Source of the DNA: Cryomorpha ignava
Lineage (GTDB): Bacteria > Bacteroidota > Bacteroidia > Flavobacteriales_D > Cryomorphaceae
DNA: 64,000 nt
Direction of reading: 5' to 3'
NCBI RefSeq assembly: GCF_010686655.1
Contig: NZ_JAAGVY010000004.1
Coordinates: forward strand, 62,001-126,000
The position numbers were made by a program, and so were the translations under genes. The notes under the pieces were generated by a model. The model was not told where the DNA came from. It searched no databases and saw nothing but the letters and a program-made list of their open reading frames with translations. The first letter of the stretch is position 1. Every line of letters begins with the position of its first letter. This document shows, piece by piece, positions 9,158 through 16,158 of this stretch.

Positions 9158-9434
9158 TTAGAAGTCATATTGTTTGAAAACTGCATCCGCAATTGCCCTT
9201 ACCTGATCAATCATAATTGCACTTTCGCTTTTCAGGCCACCCGTCCCTTTATTCAAATTAACTCTTAAGATGCTCACCCCATCCTTGATATCCATCGTAA
9301 TCGGACAGATAACTGAAGATGGATGCAACCGATTCAAAATGTCACTTTGATCAATCAGCACTGGTGTTGTTCTCCTGGTTTCTGTGCCGAATTTTGGATT
9401 GAGATCGGCCTACCATATTTTATACTGCTTAATT
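9158..9434 (-). pseudogene. Broken MazF/PemK-type toxin gene
   Basis: The open part (9158-9410) reads ADLNPKFGTETRRTTPVL, then HPSSVICPIT and SESAIMIDQVRAI, the core of MazF/PemK endoribonucleases. Upstream, homologues would continue as KQYKIWL. Here the codon before ADLN is TAG (9413-9411), where a Leu codon is expected, and the bases before it fit KQYK only after a one-base frameshift. No in-frame start remains, and an internal start at 9361 would remove the conserved N-terminal strand. The intact antitoxin-like gene at 9429-9659 sits directly upstream, as in a normal mazEF pair. Confidence 0.75.
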
Positions 9435-9659
9435 GCATTCTCCCAAAGCTTCAAATTCCTTCACTACATTCATAGAATCAGCTGCAACCAATTTGGACTC
9501 TTTTGTAAGCTGCTCTTCAATTCGTTTTCGCTTTTGATACTTATTGTAAAACTCCATAGCATCGTTGATATATTTGTTTCTGCTAATTTTTAAATGATCT
9601 AGTATTTTCTCTGTTTCCTTGAGAATTGGCTCATGCAATTTTACTGAAATACTTTTCAT
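9429..9659 (-). CDS. Ribbon-helix-helix-type antitoxin
   Basis: A 76-residue protein beginning MKSISVKLHEPILKETEKIL, a short strand followed by amphipathic helices as in ribbon-helix-helix DNA-binding antitoxins. A highly charged helical tail (YQKRKRIEEQLTKES) would embrace the toxin. It lies directly before the MazF-like remnant and ends where the toxin gene should begin, so the pair is a former toxin-antitoxin module. With the toxin broken it is an orphan antitoxin. Confidence 0.7.
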   Translation of the reverse strand: MKSISVKLHEPILKETEKILDHLKISRNKYINDAMEFYNKYQKRKRIEEQLTKESKLVAADSMNVVKEFEALGECN

Positions 9660-10046
9660 ATCGATCTATTATCCATAAAAGGTATATCAATTATTTATAT
9701 TATTCAAGAGATACTATCGGCTTTTATATTTTATTACAATAGTAGAGAAACAAGCGGTGCGTCATGTCAGAAATATCTATAAGCAGTTTAAGCGCATTTA
9801 TCAATTATTCGATTTCGGCGGTTACTTGATAGTTTCTTTAGACAAACATGAACTCAATTCTTAGCCAAAACTTGTCGACCGTAATTTCCGCCGCGAGAGA
9901 GCATTCCACCAACTTGTAATACTTCGGAATTTTATAGTCCAACTTCACAATGAAAACAAAAATAAGCTATAAACGACTAACACCCATTGCTTATTTTTCA
10001 TGCCTGCCTGTTTTTTAGGTATTCAAGAGAACGCTTCGCTAAGATG
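9660..10046. other. Intergenic stretch with the left flank of a duplicated segment
   Basis: No gene is visible. From about 9926 the sequence (GGAATTTTATAGTCCAACTT and then about 90 bp up to 10046) is nearly repeated at 11266-11440. The last 30 bp before the heptamer array (GGTATTCAAGAGAACGCTTCGCTAAGATG) are identical in both copies. Before 9926 I see nothing. Confidence 0.6.
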
Positions 10047-10140
10047 CCTATTGCATATTGCCCATTGCTTATTGCTCATTGCCTATTGCATATTGCCTAT
10101 TGCATATTGCCCATTGCTTATTGCCCATTGCCCATTGCCC
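10047..10140 (+). repeat. Heptanucleotide array, YATTG type, copy 1
   Basis: Thirteen consecutive 7-bp units of the form C-N-N-A-T-T-G (CCTATTG, CATATTG, CCCATTG, CTTATTG, CTCATTG) run without a break. The same units occur in the array at 11441. Translation gives meaningless [10 protein letters not shown]-like repeats in all frames. Confidence 0.95.
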
Positions 10141-10147
10141 AAAAAAC

Positions 10148-10206
10148 TCACCTAACCAACTTCCGCTTAACATCCAAATAAGACTTATAAATAGGCTGAC
10201 CCGCTT
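10148..10206 (-). pseudogene. Orphan 3' end of a second beta-helix lipoprotein gene
   Basis: On the minus strand this encodes [17 protein letters not shown] followed by TGA. The intact gene at 11671 ends [17 protein letters not shown]. The two ends differ at two residues and at four synonymous codons, so this looks like the end of a diverged paralogue and not a fresh copy. Upstream homology stops at about 10207. It is followed, like the intact gene, by the heptamer array. Confidence 0.75.
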
Positions 10207-10421
10207 CGCCGCGTCCGTACGGAGTCACTTCGATCCTGAGTCCGCATTGCTTAGTAACAATGCTGCGTAATCTCACCAAGACCCCTAATGCTTTAATATT
10301 AAAAAAAAACGATATAACTTCCATGGCAAGTAATCTTTCCCAGATCTCCAACCGCTCTAAATTCCGGGAAGTACAGCTATTTTAGCATTTATAACACTTG
10401 GAAATCAGGTGATTATATTCA

Positions 10422-10469
10422 GTGTACAGAAGTACTAAGTACACCGAACAGATAAAATTCGTATTTTTG
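10422..10469 (+). promoter_or_regulatory. Promoter and candidate operator of the toxin-antitoxin pair
   Basis: TATTTTTG at 10462-10469 fits the -7 consensus and lies 24 bp before the antitoxin ATG. Upstream is an inverted repeat, GTGTAC (10422-10427) and GTACAC (10439-10444), with AGTACT between them. Its place over the -33 region suits autorepression, which is typical of such modules. No separate -33 TTG is visible. Confidence 0.5.
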
Positions 10470-10492
10470 GAATGTTTATAAAAAGCTGCCTC

Positions 10493-10720
10493 ATGAATTT
10501 ACTGAACCGAATTACCATAGATCCTGAAATATGCCATGGAAAACCTTGTATACGTGGAATGCGATGGCCCATTGAGCTGGTAATTGATATGCTTGGGTCG
10601 GGTATGGATATGGGCGATATTCTTAGCGATCATCCGGAATTGGAAAAAGAAGATATTCTTGCTTGTTTGCAATATGCCAAGCTTTCACTCTCGGGAAAGA
10701 ATATTCAAAAAGTAGCTTAA
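10493..10720 (+). CDS. DUF433-family antitoxin
   Basis: A 75-residue protein, MNLLNRITIDPEICHGKPCI and onward, with the DUF433 signature CHGKPCIRGMRWPIELVIDML and the ILSDHPELEKEDILACLQYA helix pair. DUF433 proteins are small winged or helix-turn-helix-like antitoxins paired with PIN-like DUF5615 nucleases. The ATG at 10493 is chosen over the upstream one because the family begins just before the ITIDPE strand. Its stop overlaps the toxin start (TAATG at 10718-10722). The pair lies between two repeat segments, which suggests acquisition or local rearrangement. Confidence 0.85.
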   Translation: MNLLNRITIDPEICHGKPCIRGMRWPIELVIDMLGSGMDMGDILSDHPELEKEDILACLQYAKLSLSGKNIQKVA

Positions 10721-11082
10721 TGAAGTTTCTGTGTGATGTTCATATTTCATTCCGCATAGTGAGACATCTTGAATCTTTAGGCTATGAATCCTTTCATGTA
10801 AATGAAATTCTAAACAAGTGGAACACGAAGGATAAAGAAATTTGCATTTATGCAGATAAAAATGATTTAATTGTACTGACTAAAGATGCCGATTTCAGAA
10901 ATAGCTTTCTTATTGATGGCACTCCGAATAAATTAGTGAAAATTAATCTCGGTAATATATCTACAAATGCTTTAATTGAAGCTATTTCGGAAAATATTGA
11001 AGCGGTGAAGTTATTGGATTCTAAAGGCGCGTTCATGATTGAGATTGACCAAAATTCTGCTACATTCATTCTGAATTCGTAA
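10720..11082 (+). CDS. DUF5615 PIN-like toxin
   Basis: A 120-residue protein beginning MKFLCDVHISFRIVRHLESLGY, a close match to the start of DUF5615/Mut7-C-like PIN nucleases, in which the first Asp is catalytic. Further acidic residues sit in DKNDLIVLTKDADF, the second conserved motif. The ATG at 10720 overlaps the antitoxin stop, giving a classic two-gene module. The longer open frame upstream is a shadow of the antitoxin gene. Substrate is unknown; RNA cleavage is inferred from the fold. Confidence 0.85.
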   Translation: MKFLCDVHISFRIVRHLESLGYESFHVNEILNKWNTKDKEICIYADKNDLIVLTKDADFRNSFLIDGTPNKLVKINLGNISTNALIEAISENIEAVKLLDSKGAFMIEIDQNSATFILNS

Positions 11083-11440
11083 TGGACGCTCAACCGCGTT
11101 TATTCCGTTTGGTCATGCGAAAGTTTCTCTACGCCTCCCAAAGGTCGTAAGTAGCAATGCTGCGGAACTTTCTAAGATATTCCGCTCCGTCGTATTTACT
11201 TGCTTCGCCGCGTGAGAGCGTTCCACTACATACCCACTCCCAAAGGGTCGTAAGTTGCAATCTTGTGGAATTTTATAGTCCAACTTCGTAATGAAAACTA
11301 AAGTAAGTTTCAATGCCATGAAACCATCTTCTCAATTTTCATTATAAAAACGAAAATAGGCTATAAACAACTAACACCCATTGCATATTTTTCATGCCTG
11401 TCTGTTTTTTAGGTATTCAAGAGAACGCTTCGCTAAGATG
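11083..11440. other. Intergenic stretch with dispersed motifs and the left flank of repeat copy 2
   Basis: No gene is visible. It holds the motif ACTTGCTTCGCCGCGTGAGA (from about 11199), seen in related form at 14066-14098 on the other strand and near 9892. It also holds the copy of the segment that precedes array 1: GGAATTTTATAGTCCAACTT from 11266, and GCTATAAACAACTAACACCC onward to 11440. Confidence 0.6.
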
Positions 11441-11568
11441 CCTATTGCATATTGCCCATTGCTTATTGCCCATTGCATATTGCCCATTGCTCATTGCCTA
11501 TTGCCCATTGCTCATTGCCTATTGCTCATTGCCCATCGCCTATTGCATATTGCATATTGCCCATTGCC
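11441..11568 (+). repeat. Heptanucleotide array, YATTG type, copy 2
   Basis: Eighteen 7-bp units of the form C-N-N-A-T-T-G, one with a CG change (CCCATCG). The first four units match array 1 at 10047 in order; later units are shuffled. About five further degenerate units (ATTGCCT, ATCGCCT, ATCGTCT, ATTGCAC) appear at 11629-11663, after a short interruption with the motif TTGAGCGCAGTCGAAATG. The array ends next to the 3' end of the beta-helix gene. Confidence 0.95.
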
Positions 11569-11670
11569 AACTAGCCGAAGCGACCTCACGTGGTTATTGA
11601 GCGCAGTCGAAATGCAGCGCAGCAAGTAATTGCCTATCGCCTATCGTCTATTGCACATTCCCTAAAAAAT

Positions 11671-12837
11671 TCACCTAACAAGCTTCCTCTTAACATCTAA
11701 ATAAGGCTGATAAATAGGCTGCCCGGGCTTTTCCGCATTCACCCAGTTATTCTTAAAGTCGGCAAAGGATGCGCGGGTTTGCTCGATGACTACATAGGGG
11801 CTGTTACTCGATTTTACCCAAGCACCTTCCGGCCACCAGGGGATATTCTTAAACACATAATTACCATTGTTCATAATCCAGATACTTGGGCTGGTTTTGC
11901 TGCCCACCTGCAGGTAGAGGCCATCTACGGTTACTATGCTTCCATTGCTTCTAAAACAAAGTGCGCCATTTGTAGGCACATGCTCCAGATGAAAATTTTC
12001 AATAGAAAAGAGCTTTGCGGTGGTACACTTTTCGGCATCGAAAAATACGGCGTGCTCATTTGGCCAACCTTCAGAAATACAGTCGAGCAGGCGAACACCA
12101 GTACTTTGCAAAATTTTAAACGAGGTGCCGGTGCATTCCTTTTTGTTGTACACTCTACAGCTCTGAACCACCGTATGATTGCACTGCGAGTTGTTAAAGC
12201 TCGTACCTTTCCACTCGTGCTTTCCGGTTTGGCTGTCAACTGCAGAGCGCAGCACAATGCCGTCGTGGCCTACATTTGTTACCAAAATGTTTTCTACTGT
12301 GCTCATCAGGCAAAATACCAAATCAATAGCTGCCGTAGATTGACCAATAAATTCGATGTTGCGAATAACAGTATTGAAGCTGGAGCCGATAAATACGCCG
12401 CGGCTTCCGCCTTCTATCCGGCCAAAATCATGAATGAGGTAACGTGTTTTGTTCCAGATCATTGCCTGGCTTTGATCAGTTGGAATACTGCGAAAAATAT
12501 CAATAGCGCCTTTTGCTTTTAAATTAGCTCCTTGTCCGTTTACAATCACCAAGCTACCCGTTCTCGGTAGCTCCAGACTTTGAGATATGACATAATCGCC
12601 CGGTTCAAAGTTTATCTGTTTTACGGTTTTCATCAGCGCTATTTCGCGGAAACGCGCCCCTACATCATCGCCTGGTCGAATAGTAATCACTGATGCGCTA
12701 TTTTCTACAGCCGCACCTGCCCTTCTATGCGGTGCATCAGGCGTATTTTCCGCATCTTTGCGCACCACAGCGCCGGCGCAACCCATTAATACGATCAGCA
12801 ACAGCGTGGTATAAAGTATAACTTGTTTAAAGGTCAT
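11671..12837 (-). CDS. Lipoprotein with a right-handed beta-helix (pectate-lyase-like) domain
   Basis: A 388-residue exported protein. The N-terminus is a hydrophobic segment ending in a lipobox (VLMGC, Cys near residue 19). Then come short repeating turns of a parallel beta-helix: ITIRPGDDVGARFREIAL, FEPGDYVISQSLELP, VIRNIEFIGQST, TVENILVTNVGHDGI. This resembles pectate-lyase/polygalacturonase-like folds, but I see no catalytic set, so the substrate is unknown. The ATG at 12837 is preferred because it puts the lipobox at the right distance. It shares 2 bp of its start codon with the divergent CoA-transferase gene. Its last 17 codons are duplicated at 10148-10206. Confidence 0.75.
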   Translation of the reverse strand: MTFKQVILYTTLLLIVLMGCAGAVVRKDAENTPDAPHRRAGAAVENSASVITIRPGDDVGARFREIALMKTVKQINFEPGDYVISQSLELPRTGSLVIVNGQGANLKAKGAIDIFRSIPTDQSQAMIWNKTRYLIHDFGRIEGGSRGVFIGSSFNTVIRNIEFIGQSTAAIDLVFCLMSTVENILVTNVGHDGIVLRSAVDSQTGKHEWKGTSFNNSQCNHTVVQSCRVYNKKECTGTSFKILQSTGVRLLDCISEGWPNEHAVFFDAEKCTTAKLFSIENFHLEHVPTNGALCFRSNGSIVTVDGLYLQVGSKTSPSIWIMNNGNYVFKNIPWWPEGAWVKSSNSPYVVIEQTRASFADFKNNWVNAEKPGQPIYQPYLDVKRKLVR

Positions 12838-13900
12838 GAGCAATTTTTTTAAAGATTTAAAAGTCATAGAACTTGCGGGAGTTCTCGCCGGACCAGGTGT
12901 AGGGCTGTTTTTTGCCGAACTCGGTGCGCGGGTGCTAAAAGTAGAAAATAAAAATGTGGGAGGCGATGCCACCCGCACCTGGCGACTGAAAGGTGAAACC
13001 GAAAACGGACCTTCAGCTTATTTCTCTGCTGTGAATTACAAAAAGGAATACCTCTTTTTGGACTTGACCGATGCTAGAGAAAGGCATGACTTACTCCAGG
13101 AAATTGCAGATGCTGATATGGTCATTTCCAATTACTCAAGCCGTGTAGCTGAAAAATTGGGGATGGACTACCCTACTCTTTCTAAAATCAATAAAAAGCT
13201 TATTTACTTGCAGTTAGATGGCTTTGCAAATTCTGCCAGACCGGCGTATGATGTAGTATTGCAAGCCGAAACGGGGTGGATATCAATGACGGGCCATTCC
13301 GAAAATCCGTCAAAATTACCTGTAGCGTTGATCGACGTTCTGGCCGGACACCAACTAAAAGAAGGTGCCCTCTTGGCAATCATTCACCGCATGAAAACGG
13401 GAGAAGGATCGCTGGTGGAATGCAATCTGGAGCAGGCATCGCTGGCAGCATTGGCAAACCAGGCCACAAATTACCTAATGAACAATGCAGTGGCAGAGCC
13501 TATTGGAACCCTGCACCCTAATATTGCGCCATACGGCGACTGGTTTGCAACGGCCGATGGAAAGCGAATTGTGCTGGCCGTGGGAAGCGACAAACAATTT
13601 GAAAACTTAAATATGGTTCTGGGATTGCATCTGCATATCGACGAAAAATTTAAAACAAACCCCGATCGTTTAAGGTATAGATTTGATTTGCGGGCTGCAC
13701 TCGTTCCGGCTATTGCCAAATTTAATCTGGCTGACTTATCTCAAAAGCTTGATGGTGCCGGTGTGCCTTTCGGCGAAATAAAAAAACTGGACGCTGTATT
13801 AGAAAGCCCTGCTGCGCAGGAAATGGTGCGTACTGAAATGCAGGGAGGTAGAGAAACCAAACGATTGACTGGGAATGCTTTTAAGGCTGGGTTTTTATAG
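12836..13900 (+). CDS. CaiB/BaiF-family (class III) CoA-transferase
   Basis: A 354-residue protein starting MSNFFKDLKVIELAGVLAGP, the typical beginning of the family. It has a conserved catalytic-region DVVLQAETGWISMTG; the nucleophilic Asp of the family is expected in the YDVVLQAE segment. GEGSLVECNLEQASLAAL and the C-terminal LAQKLD/GVPFGEI-like stretches also match. It would move CoA between an acyl-CoA and a carboxylic acid; the substrates cannot be read from sequence. Slightly shorter than the usual 380-400 residues. Its ATG overlaps the start codon of the divergent lipoprotein gene, so its promoter must lie within that gene. Confidence 0.88.
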   Translation: MSNFFKDLKVIELAGVLAGPGVGLFFAELGARVLKVENKNVGGDATRTWRLKGETENGPSAYFSAVNYKKEYLFLDLTDARERHDLLQEIADADMVISNYSSRVAEKLGMDYPTLSKINKKLIYLQLDGFANSARPAYDVVLQAETGWISMTGHSENPSKLPVALIDVLAGHQLKEGALLAIIHRMKTGEGSLVECNLEQASLAALANQATNYLMNNAVAEPIGTLHPNIAPYGDWFATADGKRIVLAVGSDKQFENLNMVLGLHLHIDEKFKTNPDRLRYRFDLRAALVPAIAKFNLADLSQKLDGAGVPFGEIKKLDAVLESPAAQEMVRTEMQGGRETKRLTGNAFKAGFL

Positions 13901-13965
13901 AGATCGAATAGACAAGTCGCTCAAAGATGTCGGCGATTTTATATTCGTTAGTTCGAGTTGAGTAC

Positions 13966-14111
13966 TGACCTCAAAGGTCTTAAATACCTTTGGGGTCTTA
14001 TCGGAAATACCAACATAAATGAGCCCTCTTGCGATTAAGAAAGACCCCAAAGGTTGAAAAAAACTTAGCGTAGCGATCTCACGCAGCGAAGCAAGTAAAC
14101 CTTTGAGGTCA
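13966..14111. repeat. Nested inverted-repeat element
   Basis: Two perfect inverted repeats are nested. The outer pair is TGACCTCAAAGGT (13966-13978) with ACCTTTGAGGTCA (14099-14111). The inner pair is ACCTTTGGGGTCTT (13986-13999) with AAGACCCCAAAGGT (14041-14054). The right half also contains the CTTAGCGTAGCGATCTCACG motif seen in related form elsewhere in the window. An open frame on the minus strand here is only a read-through of the repeat. It looks like a small non-coding mobile or REP-like element. Confidence 0.7.
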
Positions 14112-14145
14112 GACGCGCAAAACTCAGTCTGTTTAAAAAAGTAGG

Positions 14146-14712
14146 TCAAACCACCGCCTTCCCAGCCTTCATTATCTCCTGATGAATCAAATGATAAACC
14201 CTATCCCGAACGGGTTCCGAAATCTGCATCGCAAATTTCACGTAAGTGCCGTGATAGTTAAAGCTCAACTTTTCGCCGCCGAGCACCCACCAACCATTTT
14301 CGTAATTGTAAACAATGGAGGTTTTTGTGAGGTCGATTCTTTGAAAATCGGTGATTTGATTGAGATTAAATGTTCTCGATTTACCGTAGGTATAAAAGCT
14401 CTTTTTCAGCGTAAGCACACCCCCCTCTATTTTAATAAGCTCATTGCCACCTCTGCGAAAGATAAATACGCGAAGCACCCGCCAGAGGTAGTACGCCCAG
14501 AAAACCAGGAATATAACGAATATCATTTTTAAATCGCGGTCATCAGTTTTGAGGTATTCACTGATTACCACACCGCCACAAAAAAACCATGCGAGCAGCC
14601 AGCCAAGCAGCAGCGACTCTTTCCACCGCTCTATTTTTCCCAAAATGAGAATTTGTAGCCTGCCCGGCTCGGACGAATAGCTTACCTTTTCGCTCAATAA
14701 CTTAATGGGCAT
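14146..14712 (-). CDS. Membrane protein with two transmembrane segments and a PH-like C-terminal domain
   Basis: A 188-residue protein. Two hydrophobic helices are visible near residues 34-50 and 63-85. They are followed by a soluble region of about 100 residues rich in beta strands (LIKIEGGVLTLKKSFYTYG, TFNLNQITDFQRIDL), which resembles the bacterial PH-like domains found behind two-helix membrane anchors. No catalytic motif is seen. Its ATG overlaps the bshA stop codon (TAATG), so it is the second gene of a bshA transcript. Function unknown. Confidence 0.7.
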   Translation of the reverse strand: MPIKLLSEKVSYSSEPGRLQILILGKIERWKESLLLGWLLAWFFCGGVVISEYLKTDDRDLKMIFVIFLVFWAYYLWRVLRVFIFRRGGNELIKIEGGVLTLKKSFYTYGKSRTFNLNQITDFQRIDLTKTSIVYNYENGWWVLGGEKLSFNYHGTYVKFAMQISEPVRDRVYHLIHQEIMKAGKAVV

Positions 14713-15854
14713 TAGGCTACAGGTTGTTTTTTACGCGCTAACACTCTATTATAAAGATCTATATACATTGGCAAAATACGGTCTATGCTAAATTCTGACG
14801 CTCTGGAGCGGGCATTGTCTCTAAACTGCTGCAGCGTAGCATCATCGCTAAGAATTTTAATGGCATTTGTAGCCATGTCATCCACATCGCCTACATTGCT
14901 CAAATAGCCGCTATAGCCATGGGTATTGAGCTCCGGCACGCCACCTGTATTGGTAGAAATTACGGGTACGCCCGATGCCATTGCCTCAAGCGCTGCCAGG
15001 CCAAAGCTTTCAGACTCGGATGGAAGTAGAAAAAGATCTGATATAGCCAGTACCTCTTCCGGTTTTTTGAGCTTTCCTATAATGCTGGTATGCTTGCATG
15101 TGCCCAGCTTGCGGCATAGCTGCTCTACGCGGTAACGCTCGGGACCATCGCCAACGAGAATAAGTTTTGAAGGAATCTCTTCCAGAATTTTCTGAAAAAT
15201 GCGAACAACATCTTCCACCCGTTTAACCGGCCTGAAATTGCTGATATGTGTTATAATCCGCTCGCCATTAGGAGCGTATTCAAGTCTGAAATCTTTTTCG
15301 GCTTTAAGCTGGTAATGCTCCGGGCAAATAAAATTTGGAATAACTTCAATTTCGCGGTGTACATCAAAATGCTCGTAAGTATCGGCTTTCAGACTTTCGG
15401 AAACCGCCGTTACTGCATCGCTTTTATTAATGGCAAAAGTTATGGCGGGAGCAAAAGACGGATCTCTTCCCACCAGCGTAATATCGGTACCGTGCAGGGT
15501 GGTAATAAAGGGAATGATGATGCCCTGATCAGCCAATATCTGCTGCGCCATATAAGCAGCCGAGGCGTGTGGTATGGCGTAATGTACGTGCAGCAAATCG
15601 AGTTTTTCAAACTTCACCACATCTACCAGCTTGCTGGCAAGAACAGTTTCATAAGGCGGATAATCGAATAGCGGATAATCTGAAACGTTTACCTCGTGGT
15701 AAAATAAATTTTTAGTAAACGAACCCAATCGAACAGGCTGATTATAGGTTACAAAATGGATTTCATGACCCAAGTCAGCCAGCGCTTTTCCCAATTCTGT
15801 AGCTACCACTCCGCTTCCGCCAAATGTAGGATACAGTACGATTCCTATTTTCAT
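14712..15854 (-). CDS. bshA: N-acetyl-alpha-D-glucosaminyl L-malate synthase BshA
   Basis: GT4-family glycosyltransferase of 380 residues that transfers GlcNAc from UDP-GlcNAc to L-malate, the first step of bacillithiol synthesis. The opening MKIGIVLYPTFGGSGVVATE, LLHVHYAIPHASAAYMA and the LHGTDITLVGRDPS motif are characteristic of BshA. The C-terminal SESFGLAALEAMASGVPVIS carries the E-x7-E nucleotide-sugar motif of GT4 enzymes. Bacillithiol is made by many Bacteroidota as well as Bacillota. A TATCTTTG promoter box lies 19 bp upstream. No bshB or bshC is in the window. Confidence 0.93.
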   Translation of the reverse strand: MKIGIVLYPTFGGSGVVATELGKALADLGHEIHFVTYNQPVRLGSFTKNLFYHEVNVSDYPLFDYPPYETVLASKLVDVVKFEKLDLLHVHYAIPHASAAYMAQQILADQGIIIPFITTLHGTDITLVGRDPSFAPAITFAINKSDAVTAVSESLKADTYEHFDVHREIEVIPNFICPEHYQLKAEKDFRLEYAPNGERIITHISNFRPVKRVEDVVRIFQKILEEIPSKLILVGDGPERYRVEQLCRKLGTCKHTSIIGKLKKPEEVLAISDLFLLPSESESFGLAALEAMASGVPVISTNTGGVPELNTHGYSGYLSNVGDVDDMATNAIKILSDDATLQQFRDNARSRASEFSIDRILPMYIDLYNRVLARKKQPVA

Positions 15855-15872
15855 ATTTTACTTTATAGGGTG

Positions 15873-15880
15873 CAAAGATA
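15873..15880 (-). promoter_or_regulatory. -7 promoter box of bshA
   Basis: TATCTTTG on the minus strand fits TAnnTTTG, 19 bp before the bshA ATG. The heptamer-type array begins within about 8 bp upstream, so the -33 region is made of repeat sequence. Confidence 0.55.
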
Positions 15881-15887
15881 GTTTTTT

Positions 15888-16024
15888 AGCTGCAAGCTTT
15901 AAGCTATAACCTTCAAGAGGGCTAGAAGCTTTAAGCTGTAAGCTTCAAGAGGGCTACAAGCTTTAAGCTGCAAGATGAGATACAAACTTAAGGAGAGCTA
16001 CAAGCTTTAGATGAGAATTTGATG
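15888..16024 (+). repeat. AAGCTT-type heptamer array with a 32-bp higher-order unit, copy 1
   Basis: Units such as AAGCTTT, AAGCTGT, AAGCTTC and AAGAGGG follow one another. The order AAGAGGG-CTA(G/C)-AAGCTTT-AAGCTGN repeats every 32 bp. The array ends with TGAGAATTTGATG, the same tail that follows the related array at 22167. It fills most of the gap between bshA and the terminator at 16095. Confidence 0.85.
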
Positions 16025-16094
16025 ATGTATAGATAATTTTTCAGATGCTATACTGTTTCGTGCCTTATGGGGTATAGCTGGGAGGATAACACGT

Positions 16095-16132
16095 AAAAAA
16101 GCGCACCGGATTTCACTCCGATGCGCTTTTTT
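16095..16132 (-). terminator. Terminator after the large beta-helix surface protein gene
   Basis: AAAAAAGCGCA (16095-16105) pairs with TGCGCTTTTTT (16122-16132), with an added CGGA/TCCG inner stem. It lies 27 bp past the stop at 16159 and is symmetric, so it could act on both strands. Confidence 0.85.
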
Positions 16133-16158
16133 AATGTAATATTGGTAACCGATGGTTT

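Noticed and set aside
10047-10140. CRISPR-like array
   Set aside because: Units are 7 bp with no spacers; no cas genes are present.
9987-10181. Open frames reading [10 protein letters not shown]-like repeats (also at 10058, 11381 and 11394)
   Set aside because: They are translations of the 7-bp arrays; a 7-bp period gives a three-frame cycling peptide that looks like a repeat protein but has no start context or homologous form.
10148-10351. Minus-strand 67-codon frame
   Set aside because: Only its last 17 codons match a real protein (the end of the beta-helix gene); the part before is unrelated repeat DNA.
13895-14149. Minus-strand 84-codon frame
   Set aside because: It runs through the nested inverted repeats and has no protein-like features.
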